A stretch of DNA of 64,000 nt from Trichobilharzia szidati (GCA_944472155.2 OX235279.1:147086199-147150198); one strand, 5' to 3'; counted from the stretch's first letter, positions 43,740-56,110 are shown. Program-made: numbers and translations. Notes: generated by a model not told the origin, from the letters alone.

Positions 43740-45370
43740 AGAGACAAGGTTTATAATAATCCAATTTCACCTTTTCAGATGTTGCTTTACACTTAAGGTT
43801 AAGAAGTCCATCTAACCGTTTGATAGTGTATGGAAGAAGTCTTCTTTTCAAAAATTTAAAGCAATCAGTCGCTTTTATAAATTTGGATAGTGCTATTAGA
43901 AGACGGAGATTATCTGAAAAATGTGATGTATTTGAATAATATATTAAATGTATTTAATGGTTGCCATCCTGCGATAAAATTCACACTCGAAATGGAGAAC
44001 GAATCTAACATTCATTTCTTCGATGTGAACTTATCAAGGAGGACCGATTGAACTCTGAAGAGATCTATTTATCGTAAGCTGTCATTGAGTGGTCAACTGA
44101 CAAATTTATGCAGCTGGGTACCCATTGGTCGAAAACGAAACCTGGTCCGGTCGCTTGCCACTCGTATTCGGCGCATATATAGCCCTGATACTGTGGAAGA
44201 TGAGTTATACATCTTGAGGAAAATCCTAATAGAAAATGGATTTCCACGACGTTTTATAGATAAGAGTATACATTCCAATCCTAGAAACCGTGACTTATTA
44301 ACCGTACCCAACAAAAAATACTTTACATGAGCTTGGAATTCAAAGGGGACTTAGCTTCCGATATCATGAAAATAAGGATATCACAGTCCCTGAAAAGAAC
44401 ATTCCCTGCTGCATCTCTGAGAATCGCCTTTACTAGTCGACCATTACTATTCAATAATCTGAAGGACAAGATCCCGCTGTTGACCAACTCCACGTGTGTT
44501 CATCAATTCAGCTGCTCGTGTGGAGCTAGGTTTATCGGTCGTTCGACTCGAGTTCTGTCCAAAAGGGTGCAAGAACACTATCCTGCATGGTTACGAAAAG
44601 GTAGAAGTGGAGCAATAAGAAGTGCGATCATTGAACATCTGGTCGATAATGATCACCCTATCTCCATAGCCTCCGCCTTTAAAGTCATCTACAAGGCAAA
44701 GAGTAATTTACCCAAATCCCTACGTACCCGACTCATCTGTATTGCTGAAGCTTTGGCTATCGAAACAGAAAAGCCAGATCTCTGTGTACAGAAAAAGTTC
44801 GTTCAACCCCTCCAACTTTCATGGTCTTAATCCCTTTATGCTAAAGTATGGTAATCCCCAATCAAATTTAGCTCTACCAATTTTTCATTTTTCACTTTTT
44901 CATTTTTGTCTATTCAATTTGTATACTCTTCCTTATTAAGTCAATTGTTACTGTTACTACTCTCACTTTTAACTGTCCCCGGTATTATTTCACTTGTTCC
45001 ACTTGTCATTCTAAATCAATTCCTTTTTACAATATTAAATTCTATGCTATTAAATTTCACACAATATTACGTAACGTTTTTATTTTATTTTATTCGATTT
45101 GTCTACTCATCTTATAATTGCACACCCTTTTCAAGTTCTATCCATCCTATGAATTATTCTATATATGATATTAATTTGCTTTGCCACTTGACATTTAACT
45201 ACGATTATAATCACAAACATTTTAGTTTTAATTGCATTTCATATTATTATTATTATTTTATGCATTCACACTTATGATTTAATTCCCTCATCGGATGTAA
45301 CTTCTTAAAAACGATATATATACGATTGTACGGCTTGATGATAAATTCGTTGAAAAGGGTCTCTTCGCTG
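43740..45370 (+). pseudogene. Penelope-like element, internally deleted, with 3' region
   Basis: Starts head to head with the previous PLE, about 40 bp away. The N-terminal piece has INLDSAIRRRRLSEKCDVFE (43,866-43,925). It jumps straight to the RT end IHFFDVNLSRRT near 44,000, so the palm is deleted. Frame 44,085-44,330 has WVPIGRKRNLVRSLATRIRR. Frame 44,327-44,830 (167 codons) has the linker and the GIY-YIG nuclease: VHQFSCSCGARFIGRSTRVL, SKRVQEHYPAW, HLVDNDHPISIASAFKVIYK and CVQKKF. The nuclease frame is intact. The 3' region, about 540 bp, ends in a hammerhead-like motif. Confidence 0.9.
45331..45370 (+). ncRNA. hammerhead-like motif at PLE 3' end
   Basis: Order: CGGC (helix I), TTGATGA (core, one change from CTGATGA), AAATTCGTT (short helix II with TTCG loop), GAAA, AGG-GTC-TCT (three-pair helix III), TC cleavage site, then GCTG pairing back to CGGC. 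PLEs in many animals are reported to carry hammerheads in their terminal repeats, which supports the reading. The very short helices make it a prediction only. Confidence 0.5.
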
Positions 45371-45372
45371 AA

Positions 45373-46465
45373 TCATTTGTTTTGATTTTCTATAATAATA
45401 AACTGTTTTTGAATACACAGTGGGTGTGTGTAAAGCTTAAGTTTATGAATAGCTATAAACTCAGTGTATTTCAATAAGCGCCCTTGACCATTTTTATAGA
45501 TGACCTTAAAGGCTGAGTTAACATCAATCTTATGGTTCATCTCGATTAGATGTTTAGCAATAGACGAAGTTGGTAGTCTGACACCTGCGTTTATTGGCTT
45601 TCCACAATTCATTTATTTTTCTCACTATTTCGGGATATGCTCTCCCACCCTCACATGCAAAGCACGATTACTCCTCCCTATGTATGTCCACACACGAAAA
45701 TTGGTAAATAGTGTGGGATGTGACATAATCACTTGTGCACTTTTGAGGTTTGCGGTGGAGCATATTTTTGGCTTTTTCGATATTTACAGGCCGGGCTGCT
45801 TAAAAGGTTCTACGGATGACCGAATTCAACCTTTGTCTCAAAATCCTACTGTTTATTTCCCCGTTATATGGTAATTTGATGAAGACATTTTTCTTAGGGG
45901 TGGTATAGATTGTAGATTTAAAGACTAATTGGCTTCTACACCTGTTTAAAAATTTTAAAGGATATACATTTTCAACAAGAATATACATCAATATTTCACT
46001 TTCTTTCTCTATAACATCAGCTGTGCAAATACGTTGAATCCTCTTAAACAGACATTTCACCAAGCCTCTCTTATACTGTAATGGACAGAAACTGTGAAAA
46101 TTAAGGTATTGCCCTGTCCAAGTGAGCTTTCTGTAGATTGATCGTCTTACTGAACCATCATCTCTTCGACTCAGAAGTATTTCTAAAAATGCAAGCTGGT
46201 TGCGACTTTCTTCCTCGCATGTAAGACTTATATGATTGTGTACAGAGTTAAGTCTATCTAATAGACGACTCGCATCTTCATGATCGTCACATATCAAAAT
46301 GATATCATCTACATATCTCCTATAGAAGGGCAATTTAGAAATTAAATCAAGGGACAAATCCTCAACATAAGACGTGTAAACATCCGCTAACAAAGGTCCA
46401 GATGGACTCCCAATAGCAACATCATCCACCCGTCGAAAATGTTCACCTTCAAACGTGAAATGAAC
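45373..46465 (-). pseudogene. Penelope-like element, RT and endonuclease, antisense
   Basis: From 46,465 downward: FTFEGEHFRRVDDVAIGSPS, PLLADVYTSYVEDL, the catalytic palm RRYVDDIILICDD, LAFLEILLSRRDDGSVRRS, WTGQYLNFHSF and a connector with PLKFLNRCRS. The open frame ends at 45,800. The GIY-YIG part follows with stops, and the C-terminus IAKHLIEMNHKIDVNSAFKV with CIQKQF is at 45,570-45,385. The first codons of the long open frame above 46,465 belong to the inverted arm, not to the PLE. YVDD is intact. Confidence 0.88.
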
Positions 46466-46590
46466 GTCTATAGCTAAACATCTAATCGAGATGAACCATA
46501 AGACTGATGTTAACTCAGCCTTTAAGGTCATCTATAAAAATGGTCAAGGACGCTTATTGAAATACACTGAGTTTATAGCTATTCATGAAC
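45446..46590. repeat. inverted repeat formed by two PLE endonuclease ends
   Basis: About 120-base arms (45,446-45,565 and 46,466-46,590) are near-perfect reverse complements separated by 900 bp. Each encodes the end of the PLE nuclease (SAFKVIYKNGQGRLLKYTEF) in opposite directions. Confidence 0.88.
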
Positions 46591-46748
46591 GTAACCCCCT
46601 TCCCCCCAACTATGTATTCAAAAACAGTTTATTGTTACTCTTAACCTACCTTGGTAATCCTTATTTGATTGGATTACCAAACGTTGTGTTAATCATTCTC
46701 AAATCATTTTTTCTCACTTTGTTTAATTTAACTGTTTTTAAAAGTTGA
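46466..46748 (+). pseudogene. PLE endonuclease C-terminus, sense fragment
   Basis: The plus-strand frame has IAKHLIEMNHKTDVNSAFKV and IYKNGQGRLLKYTEFIAIHE, followed by a 3' region. Only the last part of the nuclease is present. It forms the right arm of the inverted repeat and could derive from a neighbouring PLE unit joined in opposite orientation. Confidence 0.8.
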
Positions 46749-46925
46749 TCACGGATTGATATCAGTTAGAGAACCATTTAAAACCAGGGAGTACTGTCCT
46801 TAATTTTTTCATAAATATCGACTTGACAAGTAAATGTTTGAGTGATCAGATTGTTCGAAATGTATGGCGCAAATACATCACATTTTTCATATAATCTCCG
46901 TCTTCTAATAGCACTATCCAAATGT
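46749..46925 (-). pseudogene. PLE N-terminal fragment next to a hammerhead-SINE tail, antisense
   Basis: Minus strand from about 46,920: LDSAIRRRRLYEKCDVFAPY, then TCQVDIYEKIKD. It then runs into CAGTACTCCCTGGTTTTAAA and TCTAACTGATATCAATCC, the tail motif of the hammerhead-like SINE. The N-terminal block is the reverse complement of 43,880-43,930 in the sense PLE. Confidence 0.75.
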
Positions 46926-47164
46926 TATATACTATGTATACTTTGAGAACAAAATATTTAGAGCGAAATATTATTTCGAATAAATTCTTCTTCAGCATCT
47001 CCAATTATAAATCCATTTATTTAAGCATACATTAGCCAATCACGAAAGGCAAATTAGAATCATATCATAAATCTATTGTGGAACAAGTATAAGATCGGAT
47101 GGAACAACGGTCAGTCGTTTATTTTTTGAATATGCATGGTCAATTAGAATATGAAATGAAGTAG

Positions 47165-47201
<37 letters not shown>

Positions 47202-47462
47202 GGTAAACAGTGGTGTGAGACAATATGAATACTTCGGAAAATAAACTAAGGCACGGGGTAAACTAGACATTAGTTCAAGGATGAAAATAAAGACAGTAAT
47301 AGTGATTGTGAAATAATAACGATGATGTGGTCCAAACGTAAAAGTACTAATGGTGAATGATTATCAAATAGTAGTAGTGAATTGAGTGAAGTAAAATGAA
47401 CAGGATTTTGTAAATATGATAACATGTTAGAAAAACACTACTTACACCTAGGGTAGTAGAAA
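46926..47462. other. no gene recognised; (AT)n microsatellite at 47,165-47,198
   Basis: AT-rich sequence containing an uninterrupted AT run of about 34 bases. Confidence 0.75.
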
Positions 47463-47870
47463 TAGAAATCATAAGAAAGGTTATGATACGACTATCTGAA
47501 AACTTAATACGCATAGACAAAACTTCTAAATCTGTCAGTACCATGACACCCAGGAAATACGGCTGACCAGAGTTCCTCAAGAGTGACTCGCCACTTGGGC
47601 CTGTCCTCAATTTGCCTACCTCACCATAACATGCAGATGGAAAACAACTGGTACAGTTTTCGAAACATTTACAAAAGGAAGTTGTAAAACACAATGTGGA
47701 AGAGAGTTTCGAGTTTGTTGGGAGGATTAGATAATTAAAGGTGAATGGCAGGTTTATAACATTCTCGGATGTGTCTTCTCTATTCACTAACATGTCTTTG
47801 ATGGGGTTAGTCAGCTATATAAATGACTGAATTGACCAATGAAGACATGGATACTGGTATATCCACCTCC
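47463..47870 (+). pseudogene. PLE RT fragment, heavily decayed
   Basis: The plus strand reads, through stops, SFEFVGRI, LKVNGRFITFSDVSSLFTNM and LMGLVSYIND. This is equivalent to the LNVNGK...SLDVSSLFTNVPL palm block of the PLE at 24.5 kb. Upstream remnants of the GLPK..H block are barely recognisable. No second palm block. Confidence 0.65.
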
Positions 47871-47888
47871 CCATCAAAGGGGCTCATT

Positions 47889-48870
47889 TTAATAATAATA
47901 ATAATAATAATGGCTTTATTCCAAACAGTATTTGTGGTACAGGTATGGAATTTTCAGCGTGCATTACAATATTGCATCTAATTACCTCATAAATTTTATA
48001 AGAATTTAAAAATAAAAAGCAACAACATCAAAAGAAAAAGAAGAGAAATAAAAGAAATAAAAAAGAACAGCACTGCATTCACATATTTAAACAGTGCACC
48101 ACAGGATATGAAATATAAAATTAGTGTGTAATAGAATATATGAGCAACAATATAATAGTAATAAAGAAAGGAGAACAAAACCTAATGGGAACTATTTGTT
48201 AGAGTGCCGCAGTAAGGTGATCGTGTCGTGCCTAACAGTTTTCTCATCACATAACAGCTGTGCCAGATAAGGTATTGTGGAGTTTTTATACTTGGTAGTC
48301 CTGGCATATAGCTTCCTATAGTTGCTTCTAGTTCTACCAGATGAAATGCAAGGAAAGAGCTGCGGATAGAGAGGGTGTTCGGGGTCTGACAATATAGAAT
48401 TCGCTAGTTTCTTACATGACATTATATGTCTATCCACAATTGTGTTAACCAATTGGTTTAACGAAATCCCACTTGCCCTACTAACAGCTTTTAGTGCCCT
48501 ACGCAGCGAAGCAAAGTCTTTCTTAAGTAGTCCAGGAAAGATTAATGGGGAGCAGTAAAGAGGGATGGGTAGAATACAGGGATTGACAAACTGAGAAAGC
48601 AAAGACTGCTTTATACCAGACTGCCTAAACTTCCTAACGTAGAACGTTAAGCGAAACATCTTTCTAGTCACTAGCAAGATGTGAGAGGACCAGGAAAGAT
48701 CGGAGGAAATACTCAGTCCAAGGCACGCGGTGGATCTAAACTTTCTGTTCAGTGGAGACAACTAGAGGCAACCAGATAGTATTGTTATGGCGTCACCACA
48801 GTGTACAGTCCTAGAGGACTTCTTCCTAGTGAAAGCGGAGATCGGCCCAGTAAAAGGTGTTATAAATGAC
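47889..48870 (-). pseudogene. CR1-like retrotransposon 3' part, antisense
   Basis: A 189-codon open frame at 48,761-48,192 reads LGLSISSDLSWSSHILLVTRK, LTFYVRKFRQSGI, FVNPCILPIPLYCSPLIFPG and ALKAVSRASGISLNQLV, the C-terminal region after RT in a CR1-like family. Upstream codons PLVVSTEQKV near 48,775 extend it. The 3' region ends at 47,893-47,912 in (ATT)n on the coding strand, the expected CR1 terminus. 5'-truncated, with no RT palm. Confidence 0.88.
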
Positions 48871-48959
48871 CTGAATTTCCCTTGCTTCTGGAAAGGTGCT
48901 GAGTCACGAAATACTAAATTGTCTGCTTTGTCTCACGTGGTTTACTAGTAGATTCCGAG

Positions 48960-49556
48960 CTCGGGACTTCAGGGAAGGTTGAGCGTGATGCTATCAAATC
49001 CACTACTGAAACTCCAAATCACAAGGAGAATATTTCCCATTGGAATCCGGAAGACTTCTCGGTTCAGGGACTAATGATGTCAGCGAGTAGAAGCTTTCGG
49101 GAAGTTTGTCTGCCGACAGGTCCCCTCTCAATGAAGGCAAGAATTAGCATAGGTACTTGGAATGCCAGCAAGACGTTTAACACCGGTCAATGAAGTTGAT
49201 CGGATTGCAGAAGAAATGAGAAGATACGACACAGAAGTGTCAGGAATCTGTGAGATCAGATGGAATGGAAGTGGATTCATCTAGTGGTCAATTAAAGAGT
49301 CGAAAATATTCTCTTGTCATCCAGACGACAACTGCGACTACACTGGCGTGTGGCCAACATGCTGTTACCAGCAGCATCGAAGACACTCATTCAGTGGAAT
49401 GCAGTCTGCTCAGTGATCATGACGGCATTATTCAGCTGGAAAGAGTGCAAGCTCACAATTCTACTACCTTACACACCTACAAACAACGCAGATTGACTGG
49501 AGGAGGACTTCTAGAGACAACTGCAAACAGTGATCGAAGAAACCCCAGCTAGATGG
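48960..49556 (+). pseudogene. RTE-like element, 5' end with endonuclease fragment
   Basis: A leader with CTAATGATGTCAGCGAGTAG is followed by an ATG at 49,131 opening MKARISIGTWNASKTFNTG, the start of RTE endonuclease proteins. The frame breaks and continues as DGMEVDSSSGQLKSRKYSLV, then, in mixed frames, residues of the LYSGH..DNA and CYAPTN blocks. It ends about 49,556 without reaching RT. The leader is homologous to that at 52,440. Confidence 0.75.
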
Positions 49557-52439
49557 TTGAAAGTCTGCTGCTTATTTTCTTGACATGGACCATTCACTGT
49601 GATCATGTCCTATGCACCCGTAGTTTTTATGCGTTCTATGAGTTAGTCAGGACACGCAATCAGTTTGTCGTCATCAGGGACGAATAAGGGACTATATACA
49701 ACAACAACAACCTTCCCAATCTGTATTTCCTCCCTAGTAGAAGCAGTAATAATGATTCGCAACGATAATCGCACAAACTGAATTCGAAGCTATCCAACAC
49801 TATTCGCTGTGTGCACTTATTAGGGTTTTAATTCATAAAAGCAGTTTATGAAGTATCTGACTGATTTTTAGTCACTTTTCGTGTTTTCCACTGCACATTT
49901 GATGGATCTAGGATGACATTTTCATCACGGCAGCTACCGAATTCGAATCTGTGACACTGAATATAATGCACGGTAGGAGAACACACTTTCCCTTATGCCA
50001 CTTTCGCCATCCTGTCAACTACTATTATAAATTTTAAAGTGTATTTATGAGTTCTAAATATCATTTGACCGATTCATAGAAGTTATCAATCACAGTGTGG
50101 TAAATTTGAGGTCACTGGAACTTTTTAAACGATACATGCCATTTTTCCACTCAGTAGTTACCAGATGAGCAAAAACACAGTGTGTTGAATGGACGTGTAA
50201 AGTGTCTTATGAAGTAGTCAGCTCACAGCACACGACATGTTTACAAGTTGTAAGAACATACAGGACGGTGAATGAAATAGTGTTTGGACAGGCTACATAG
50301 TCAGTTAAGCAAATCACCTCTAGTAGTACTTTTCTGTTTTTTTCGTTTACTACTTACAAGTAGCACGAAAAATCCGATAATAAACTCCCTTCATATGTCT
50401 ATGGAAATAATAATATTTGTGATAGTTATAGGCAGGTGATTTCAGTCGAAATTTGTTTCAGCGAATCCGTTCTCCTTGAGTAATCCTTCAATTCATTTAC
50501 TCTGTTTTGACAGCAACTTGATGACTAATTGCTCATAGTGATAATAAGAACATGTTTGTTCTGGACGAATTGAAATATTTACCTGTTGTAGAAATTTTCC
50601 AATATATTTTTGTGCATGATATTCACTTTTAGCTGAAAATCTTTAAGTAACATAGTAATCAGAAATAAATCGGATGATGCAGTGTTGTTCAGTATGAAGC
50701 AACAACCAATCTCTTATGATTGTTTTCATTCGTCTCTTTCGAAATATGAATAACGGTATACTGGAAGTCAATTAGGTGTCTATAGAGAATAGATAGCAGG
50801 ATCAAAGTTCAAGTAAATGATCTTGACCAACCAGTCAAAACAATCTAGCAAAAGAAACCGGTAATTATTGTCTGGAAAAATTTATTGACGGGCAATATAA
50901 ATATGATAAAAATGACTTACAGTGTATGTGGGTATCCAGTATGTTGTAAAATATATCCCAGTCTCTCATGGTTGTTTCTAATATCATATTTAACCAGTTT
51001 CTATACATTAATTCGTCAAAATAACTGTATATTATTTCATATTCTTTTATTAACCGCTTATCATCCTAACCTTCTTTCATACGCGCCCTAAATTTTCCTA
51101 TAGAAGTAGTATGGCTGTCAGTCATTGAATCAAGGAAATCTGAACGAGCGATTGACTTTTTGGTGAGTATAAGCGAATAACGATAAATGGTAATACACAT
51201 TTCACATATATGTATGAACAGTTGTTCCTCAGTTCTCCAACCGTTTTATTATTCAGAGTGAAACACTGTCATCATTTCTATTAAGCATTCTCCTGGAGTA
51301 GTAACATACAGTCCTACGAACTTGACTTGGTTTGCTTGTTGTCTGCATCAAATGCTTTTGAGTTTGATGAGAACATTTTCATCTGTTTAAACAATAGCAT
51401 CAACTGCACAGAAGTAATACAGTTAATCTTTTCTGATGCAATATAGTGACAGTGCTGATAGAACTGCATTGTCGATAACAACGCAATTCCCGAAGTAGTT
51501 GCACAACATCCATTATGATTGCTGGGCGATATGAATGGTTCACTCAAGGTCATTCCGTTGAACTTTGAGTATGGTGTCTATTCTCTTCGACGTAAGTAAC
51601 CAATGAAACTCCAGCTATACTTTCCATGTCTAGGTAGTTTTCATCCATGTTTGTAGACCATGTTGGATAATGGTTTGAGTGTCATTCGTTCATAAACTGT
51701 TTTGGTGTATCCTATCAAGATAGAAGACAAAAGAAAGTTCTCTTCCATAAATTCCTTATCCAGCTCTACAATTATATATATATATATATGTATATGTATA
51801 ATTATTTTAAACAGAAGCTTTTGGAATTATACTCATGATCGTGTTTTGGTGGTAAATATTGTTGTTTCCAGTTCTTTTGTTGGTCGCTCCCATTTAGTCT
51901 GGCTGAAATGGTTGAAATCTGGAGAAAACAATGTCCTCCACATTGATATTTATGGTATGCAATCTTCTACAAGCCGATTGGATGGAGAGAGCGCAGTCAG
52001 GTTGGATATGAGCCAGGCTTTTAAAAAAGTCATAAGACCTTGGGTACTTGATTTTAGGGTGAAGCTGAATAGGCTTTGAAATTTCTACAGAAAATAATTA
52101 TTACGCAAATTTGTCCACTTCCAGTTAACAAACAATCAGTTTATGTCGAAACAATGTAAGGTAGACAAGGACGAACCGCATCTGAGGTATAAATATGCGG
52201 GACTTGTGTACATTTTCGGAAATAAAAAGAAGTCTGAAAGCTATTGTAAACGTGTTCGAGGGTTAATGTGAAACATAAATACCTGAATTCAACATGCACA
52301 GAGTACCTTACTAAGACCAAGCCAAAACTCCATCTAAGCAATTCACAGCTTCTAATATTTTCTACAACATATTATGCAATTTTAATCAAAATTACTTGTA
52401 TTCAAACACTATATATTAGAGAATGCAAAGCAAAGAAAC
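49557..52439. other. no gene recognised; (TA)n at about 51,773-51,800
   Basis: About 2.9 kb without a recognised protein. A 125-codon frame at 51,702-52,079 begins in simple sequence and has no known motif. Confidence 0.6.
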
Positions 52440-54390
52440 ACTAGACTTATTATCCAATGGAATCAAGAGGAATGTTCAACTCGAGAGCTGATGATGTCAG
52501 CGGATGAAAGCCTTCAGGGAGTCAGTTGGCTAACGTGTCTCCTCGCCATGAAAACCAATGTAAGAATGCAGACATGGAATGTCCGTACAGCTTTTGACGT
52601 TGCCTTACAGGGCTTCTGAGAATGCGGAAGAAGTGAAAATATATAGTATAAAAGTGTTAAGAATTTGTGACAGCAGATGAAGTGAGAGTAGACTCTCTGA
52701 ATTGTTAACTGAACAGTCAGCAGTCTACTCCTGTCATCCAGACAACAACTATGGGTAAATTGCCGTGTGACTAACATTGTGTTACCAGCGGCATCAGTGA
52801 TGCTTATGTAGTGGGATTCAGTCTCCTTCGGGATCATAACAGCATTTTCACTACCTTACACACCTAAAACCAATGCAGTCCAAGGGGAGAAGAAGAACTC
52901 CTACAAACAAGTGCCAATAGTAGTTTACCAGGCCTCAGCCAAATGAAGAAATCGGGATTCTTAAGGGTGATAAAAATGCCAGCCGGACAGGGAGCAGACT
53001 ACACAGGAATAGGGCTCATCGTGGATCGATAGTCGCTCAACGTAATCAATTAGAATGGAGAATTCTTTGAGGAATTATGTGCGCTTTTACTAATTTCGTG
53101 GTTGGAGACAGTGCGTACAAGGACAAAGATATCCACAAAGGGAAGGCGTGTTTCCCCAGAAGGACACACCAAATATCAGATATACTTCGTTTCAGTCTTG
53201 AGAAAGTGGGAACGCAGCCTGTTGCATAAATAATCGAGAAGAGTGGAAACAGTGGGAACGAGAACACTGTCTAATGCAGGTAACATTAAGTATCAAGGTG
53301 AAAGTCGAATTAGAACACTACGCATTATAACCAAACAAAGGCTAGAATGGCTGTCAACTTTAAACCTCAACTTCTTCGAATTTGACAACATCTTCCACAG
53401 TGTCGATCATGAAGTGATTCGGTGACTGATTTAAGACAACACAACATCCATATACCTCATTCAACAGCCGTAAAACGGTGCCACATATCAAGGATTTCAC
53501 TAAGGTAAGCTCACTGAAGCATTTGGAGTGAAGACAGGATGAGGACAACAATGCCTACAATAGCCGATGATATTCCTGGATGTGACAGAATCGATAGTAC
53601 GACAAACTGTGGAGAGTGAGAAGGTGGACATTTGTTGAACTGACAAACTGATTCTAAAAGATCTGAATTTATGTTGAATACCGCTAAATCTGGAAGACCA
53701 ACACGCATAAACCAAAAAGTTGGTAGAAGAGAGATGGAAGATAGGACTTGCGGTGAACATAGAGGAGAAAAAGATGATGAAGATAGTCAATCAACCAAAC
53801 GCAATTAGAACCACTCAGTGTGAGTGTGAGGAATCTAAAAGATGTGATATACTTCACTTATCGCTTCAGCTATAGTTAACAGTACAGATGGGGTTTTAAA
53901 AACCAGCTCAAACTGGGAAATCAAAATAGGCGTTCATTGTATCGAAATCAGTATTGTGATCTTTAGCATGGAAAATGACTGGAAATTTTAACAGGGCTGT
54001 CAAGTTAGTACATATATATGCTTCAGAGAATTGGCCCAAGAATCACTGAAAGCATTTCCAACAAACTACTGCAAGCCTCATCTACTTCCATATTGAACGT
54101 CACATGGTCTGTGGAAAAGGATAAAAAACAAGGGATTCTTTCAACAAATTGCAGTCAACCAACTAACAATTTAGCACCCAACTAATATGTAAGAGGAAAT
54201 GGAGGTGGGTTCGACATAGTCCGAGAGGATATTCAAGTGCCATCATACTCCAATAGAACACGGTAATGTTGCGAAGATTTTGGCATTCGAATATAACACA
54301 GAGAAGTTGGTGTGAGGAGGAACTGTCAGTCGTTCAGCCAATTAAAATAAATAATAGGAGGAAACTGACTGTAATCGAAATATGCTACTG
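52440..54390 (+). pseudogene. RTE-like retrotransposon, old and full of stops
   Basis: Leader GATGATGTCAGCGGATG, then MKTNVRMQTWNVRTAFDVA at about 52,549. Endonuclease remnants follow with many stops. Near 53,090 is the counterpart of the VYKHKDIHK block. At 53,330-53,425 is the RT palm remnant LRIITKQRLEWLSTLNLNFF with FDNIFHSVDHEVIR, then FGVKTG near 53,520, and a C-terminal KWRWVRHSPRE near 54,200. The order is complete, so this was once a long element, but it is the most decayed RTE here. Confidence 0.75.
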
Positions 54391-55107
54391 AAGGCCTATT
54401 TTTCCATTTGGAAAACAAGGAAATAGTGATAAATTTTCCGTCAGTTAACCTGATGATATCTTACACTTACCAGTATATGAATTACACTCGTTTTAATTAG
54501 GACTGAAACTATGCAGTTGCTAATAACGAAATAGATGAAGCAAATTTCTAACCTAGGACCCACTAGTCGGAAGCGAAGTGTTTATATCAATGAGTCATAT
54601 CTCTATTCAGGAGATATGAACCATAGTAGGATTTTTTTATAAGTGCGGTTACTATCTTGTGCAGAACAAACCAACCTTATGGTGTCAGTAAATTTAACCG
54701 GTTTGATACAGACAGTATGAAGTGGATCAATCATCTGCGCATGATTACATCTTTCCACTCAGTTATTCAAGCATTCATTTGATCGGCTGATAAAAGTGTA
54801 GATTAAGGATGTCATGACCTTTGGATTCAACTGTCCATCATACCTAAGAAGCCTGAGAACTATCACATGAAGCACTAGAAGCGACTAAATGCTTCTTATA
54901 CATGTAACTGATTAGGAGGATGATAAATACAAGGCAGACTGAAAACAAAATGTGATGATGCTCACATTCATAACGTCAAATTATTTTGTTGGAGATTACT
55001 ACAGTCAGTTAAAGAACTTAGTACTTATGACTGATAACAGTTAGTACTAACTGTAAAAGTGTGCAGACTGCTCAGCTTTATGCATACGTACTAACTAGTT
55101 CAGTCGT
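54391..55107. other. no gene recognised
   Basis: No convincing frame or repeat. Confidence 0.55.
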
Positions 55108-56110
55108 TTGAATACTAAACAAAGCCTATTTTGCCTAGTAAAACAGAAAAAAGTACACTTCGCTAATGTTACTATAGTGAATTATTTATTAACTGACATA
55201 GAATACCTCCAAAAACCAGCCTTCATAAGATTTCAGATGGAGCTGAAAGCCAACAGACTGTTTAACACTCTTCTTTTAGACAGCAATATCATATATCATA
55301 CCAATTGACCTGCTCGTGTGGAGCCAGGTATATCGGCCGTACTCAGCGTTCGCTATCCAAACGCGTCAACGAACATTTACCTTCATGGTTTTATAAAGGA
55401 GAAAACCGATGCCCCCACAGCTCGATCCTTGAACATTTGATCGACTCTGGACACCAAGTCAAACCAGAAATAAACTTCAAGCTTATCTACAGAATGCAAG
55501 ACAATCTTGCTAAAAGTGTACGGATCAAACTTCTCCACATCGCAGAAGCAATGGCAATCCATCTGTTAAATCCTGAACTCTGCATACAAAAGAATTTCGT
55601 TCATTCATTAAATCTACAATGGACGTAATCTTTCTTAATTTCAGTCTTACTAATTGTATTATTTTGTCTTTTGCATTTTATTATCTCACATCTTCATTTA
55701 TATTATTCTCTATCCCACCCTTTTGTAATCTCTACCCTCATTAGCAATGTTGCTAACTTGACCCACGTCCAATTTCTAGTCAACTATGTTACGTCATCTG
55801 ATTAACTTACTTATTTTCAACTGTATTATTCTCTACCCCCACCTTTATTTAATTTTAACCATCACTCATTAACACTGTTGCCAACCTGACCTACTCTGAA
55901 TTCTACTCAACTGTGTTACATCATCCAATTCACTGAATCAATTCTATTTTATTTTCTATCTTAACGTTTGTCTCCAAGCCAAATAATACTTATATTACAT
56001 AATTATCTAAACTTTATAAATCTAATGTACACACACACAAACAAAATTGTATATATATGCGATTGTACAGCTCAGTGAATGAATTCGCCGAAAAGAGTCT
56101 CTTCGCTGAA
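55108..56110 (+). pseudogene. PLE 3' part with intact GIY-YIG endonuclease domain
   Basis: Frame 55,108-55,308 holds the linker, ending LLLDSNIIYHTN. After a frameshift, 55,305-55,628 (107 codons) gives the nuclease: TCSCGARYIGRTQRSLSKRV, NEHLPSWFYKG, SSILEHLIDSGHQV, FKLIYRMQDNLAKS and CIQKNFVHSLNL. The YIG half and the catalytic Arg region are conserved. The RT is missing. The 3' region of about 480 bp carries CCCACC-rich segments and a terminal hammerhead-like motif. Confidence 0.88.
56067..56110 (+). ncRNA. hammerhead-like motif at PLE 3' end
   Basis: ACAGC, then TCAGTGAATGA, ATTCGCC, GAAA, AGA-GTC-TCT, TC and GCTGAA. CAGC can pair with GCTG as helix I. The left core has extra bases compared with CTGATGA, so this copy is likely inactive, but position and right half match 45,331-45,370. 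Confidence 0.45.

Noticed and set aside
46466..46531. First codons (MTLKAELTSVLWF) of the long antisense frame treated as PLE N-terminus
   Set aside because: This is the antisense reading of the inverted nuclease arm; the same peptide appears at 45,500 from the other arm. The PLE part begins after about 46,465.
47165..47198. Replication or regulatory element in the AT run
   Set aside because: A plain (AT)n microsatellite with no associated motif.
51702..52079. 125-codon sense frame
   Set aside because: It starts in AT simple sequence, has no known motif, and composition does not differ from flanking noncoding DNA.
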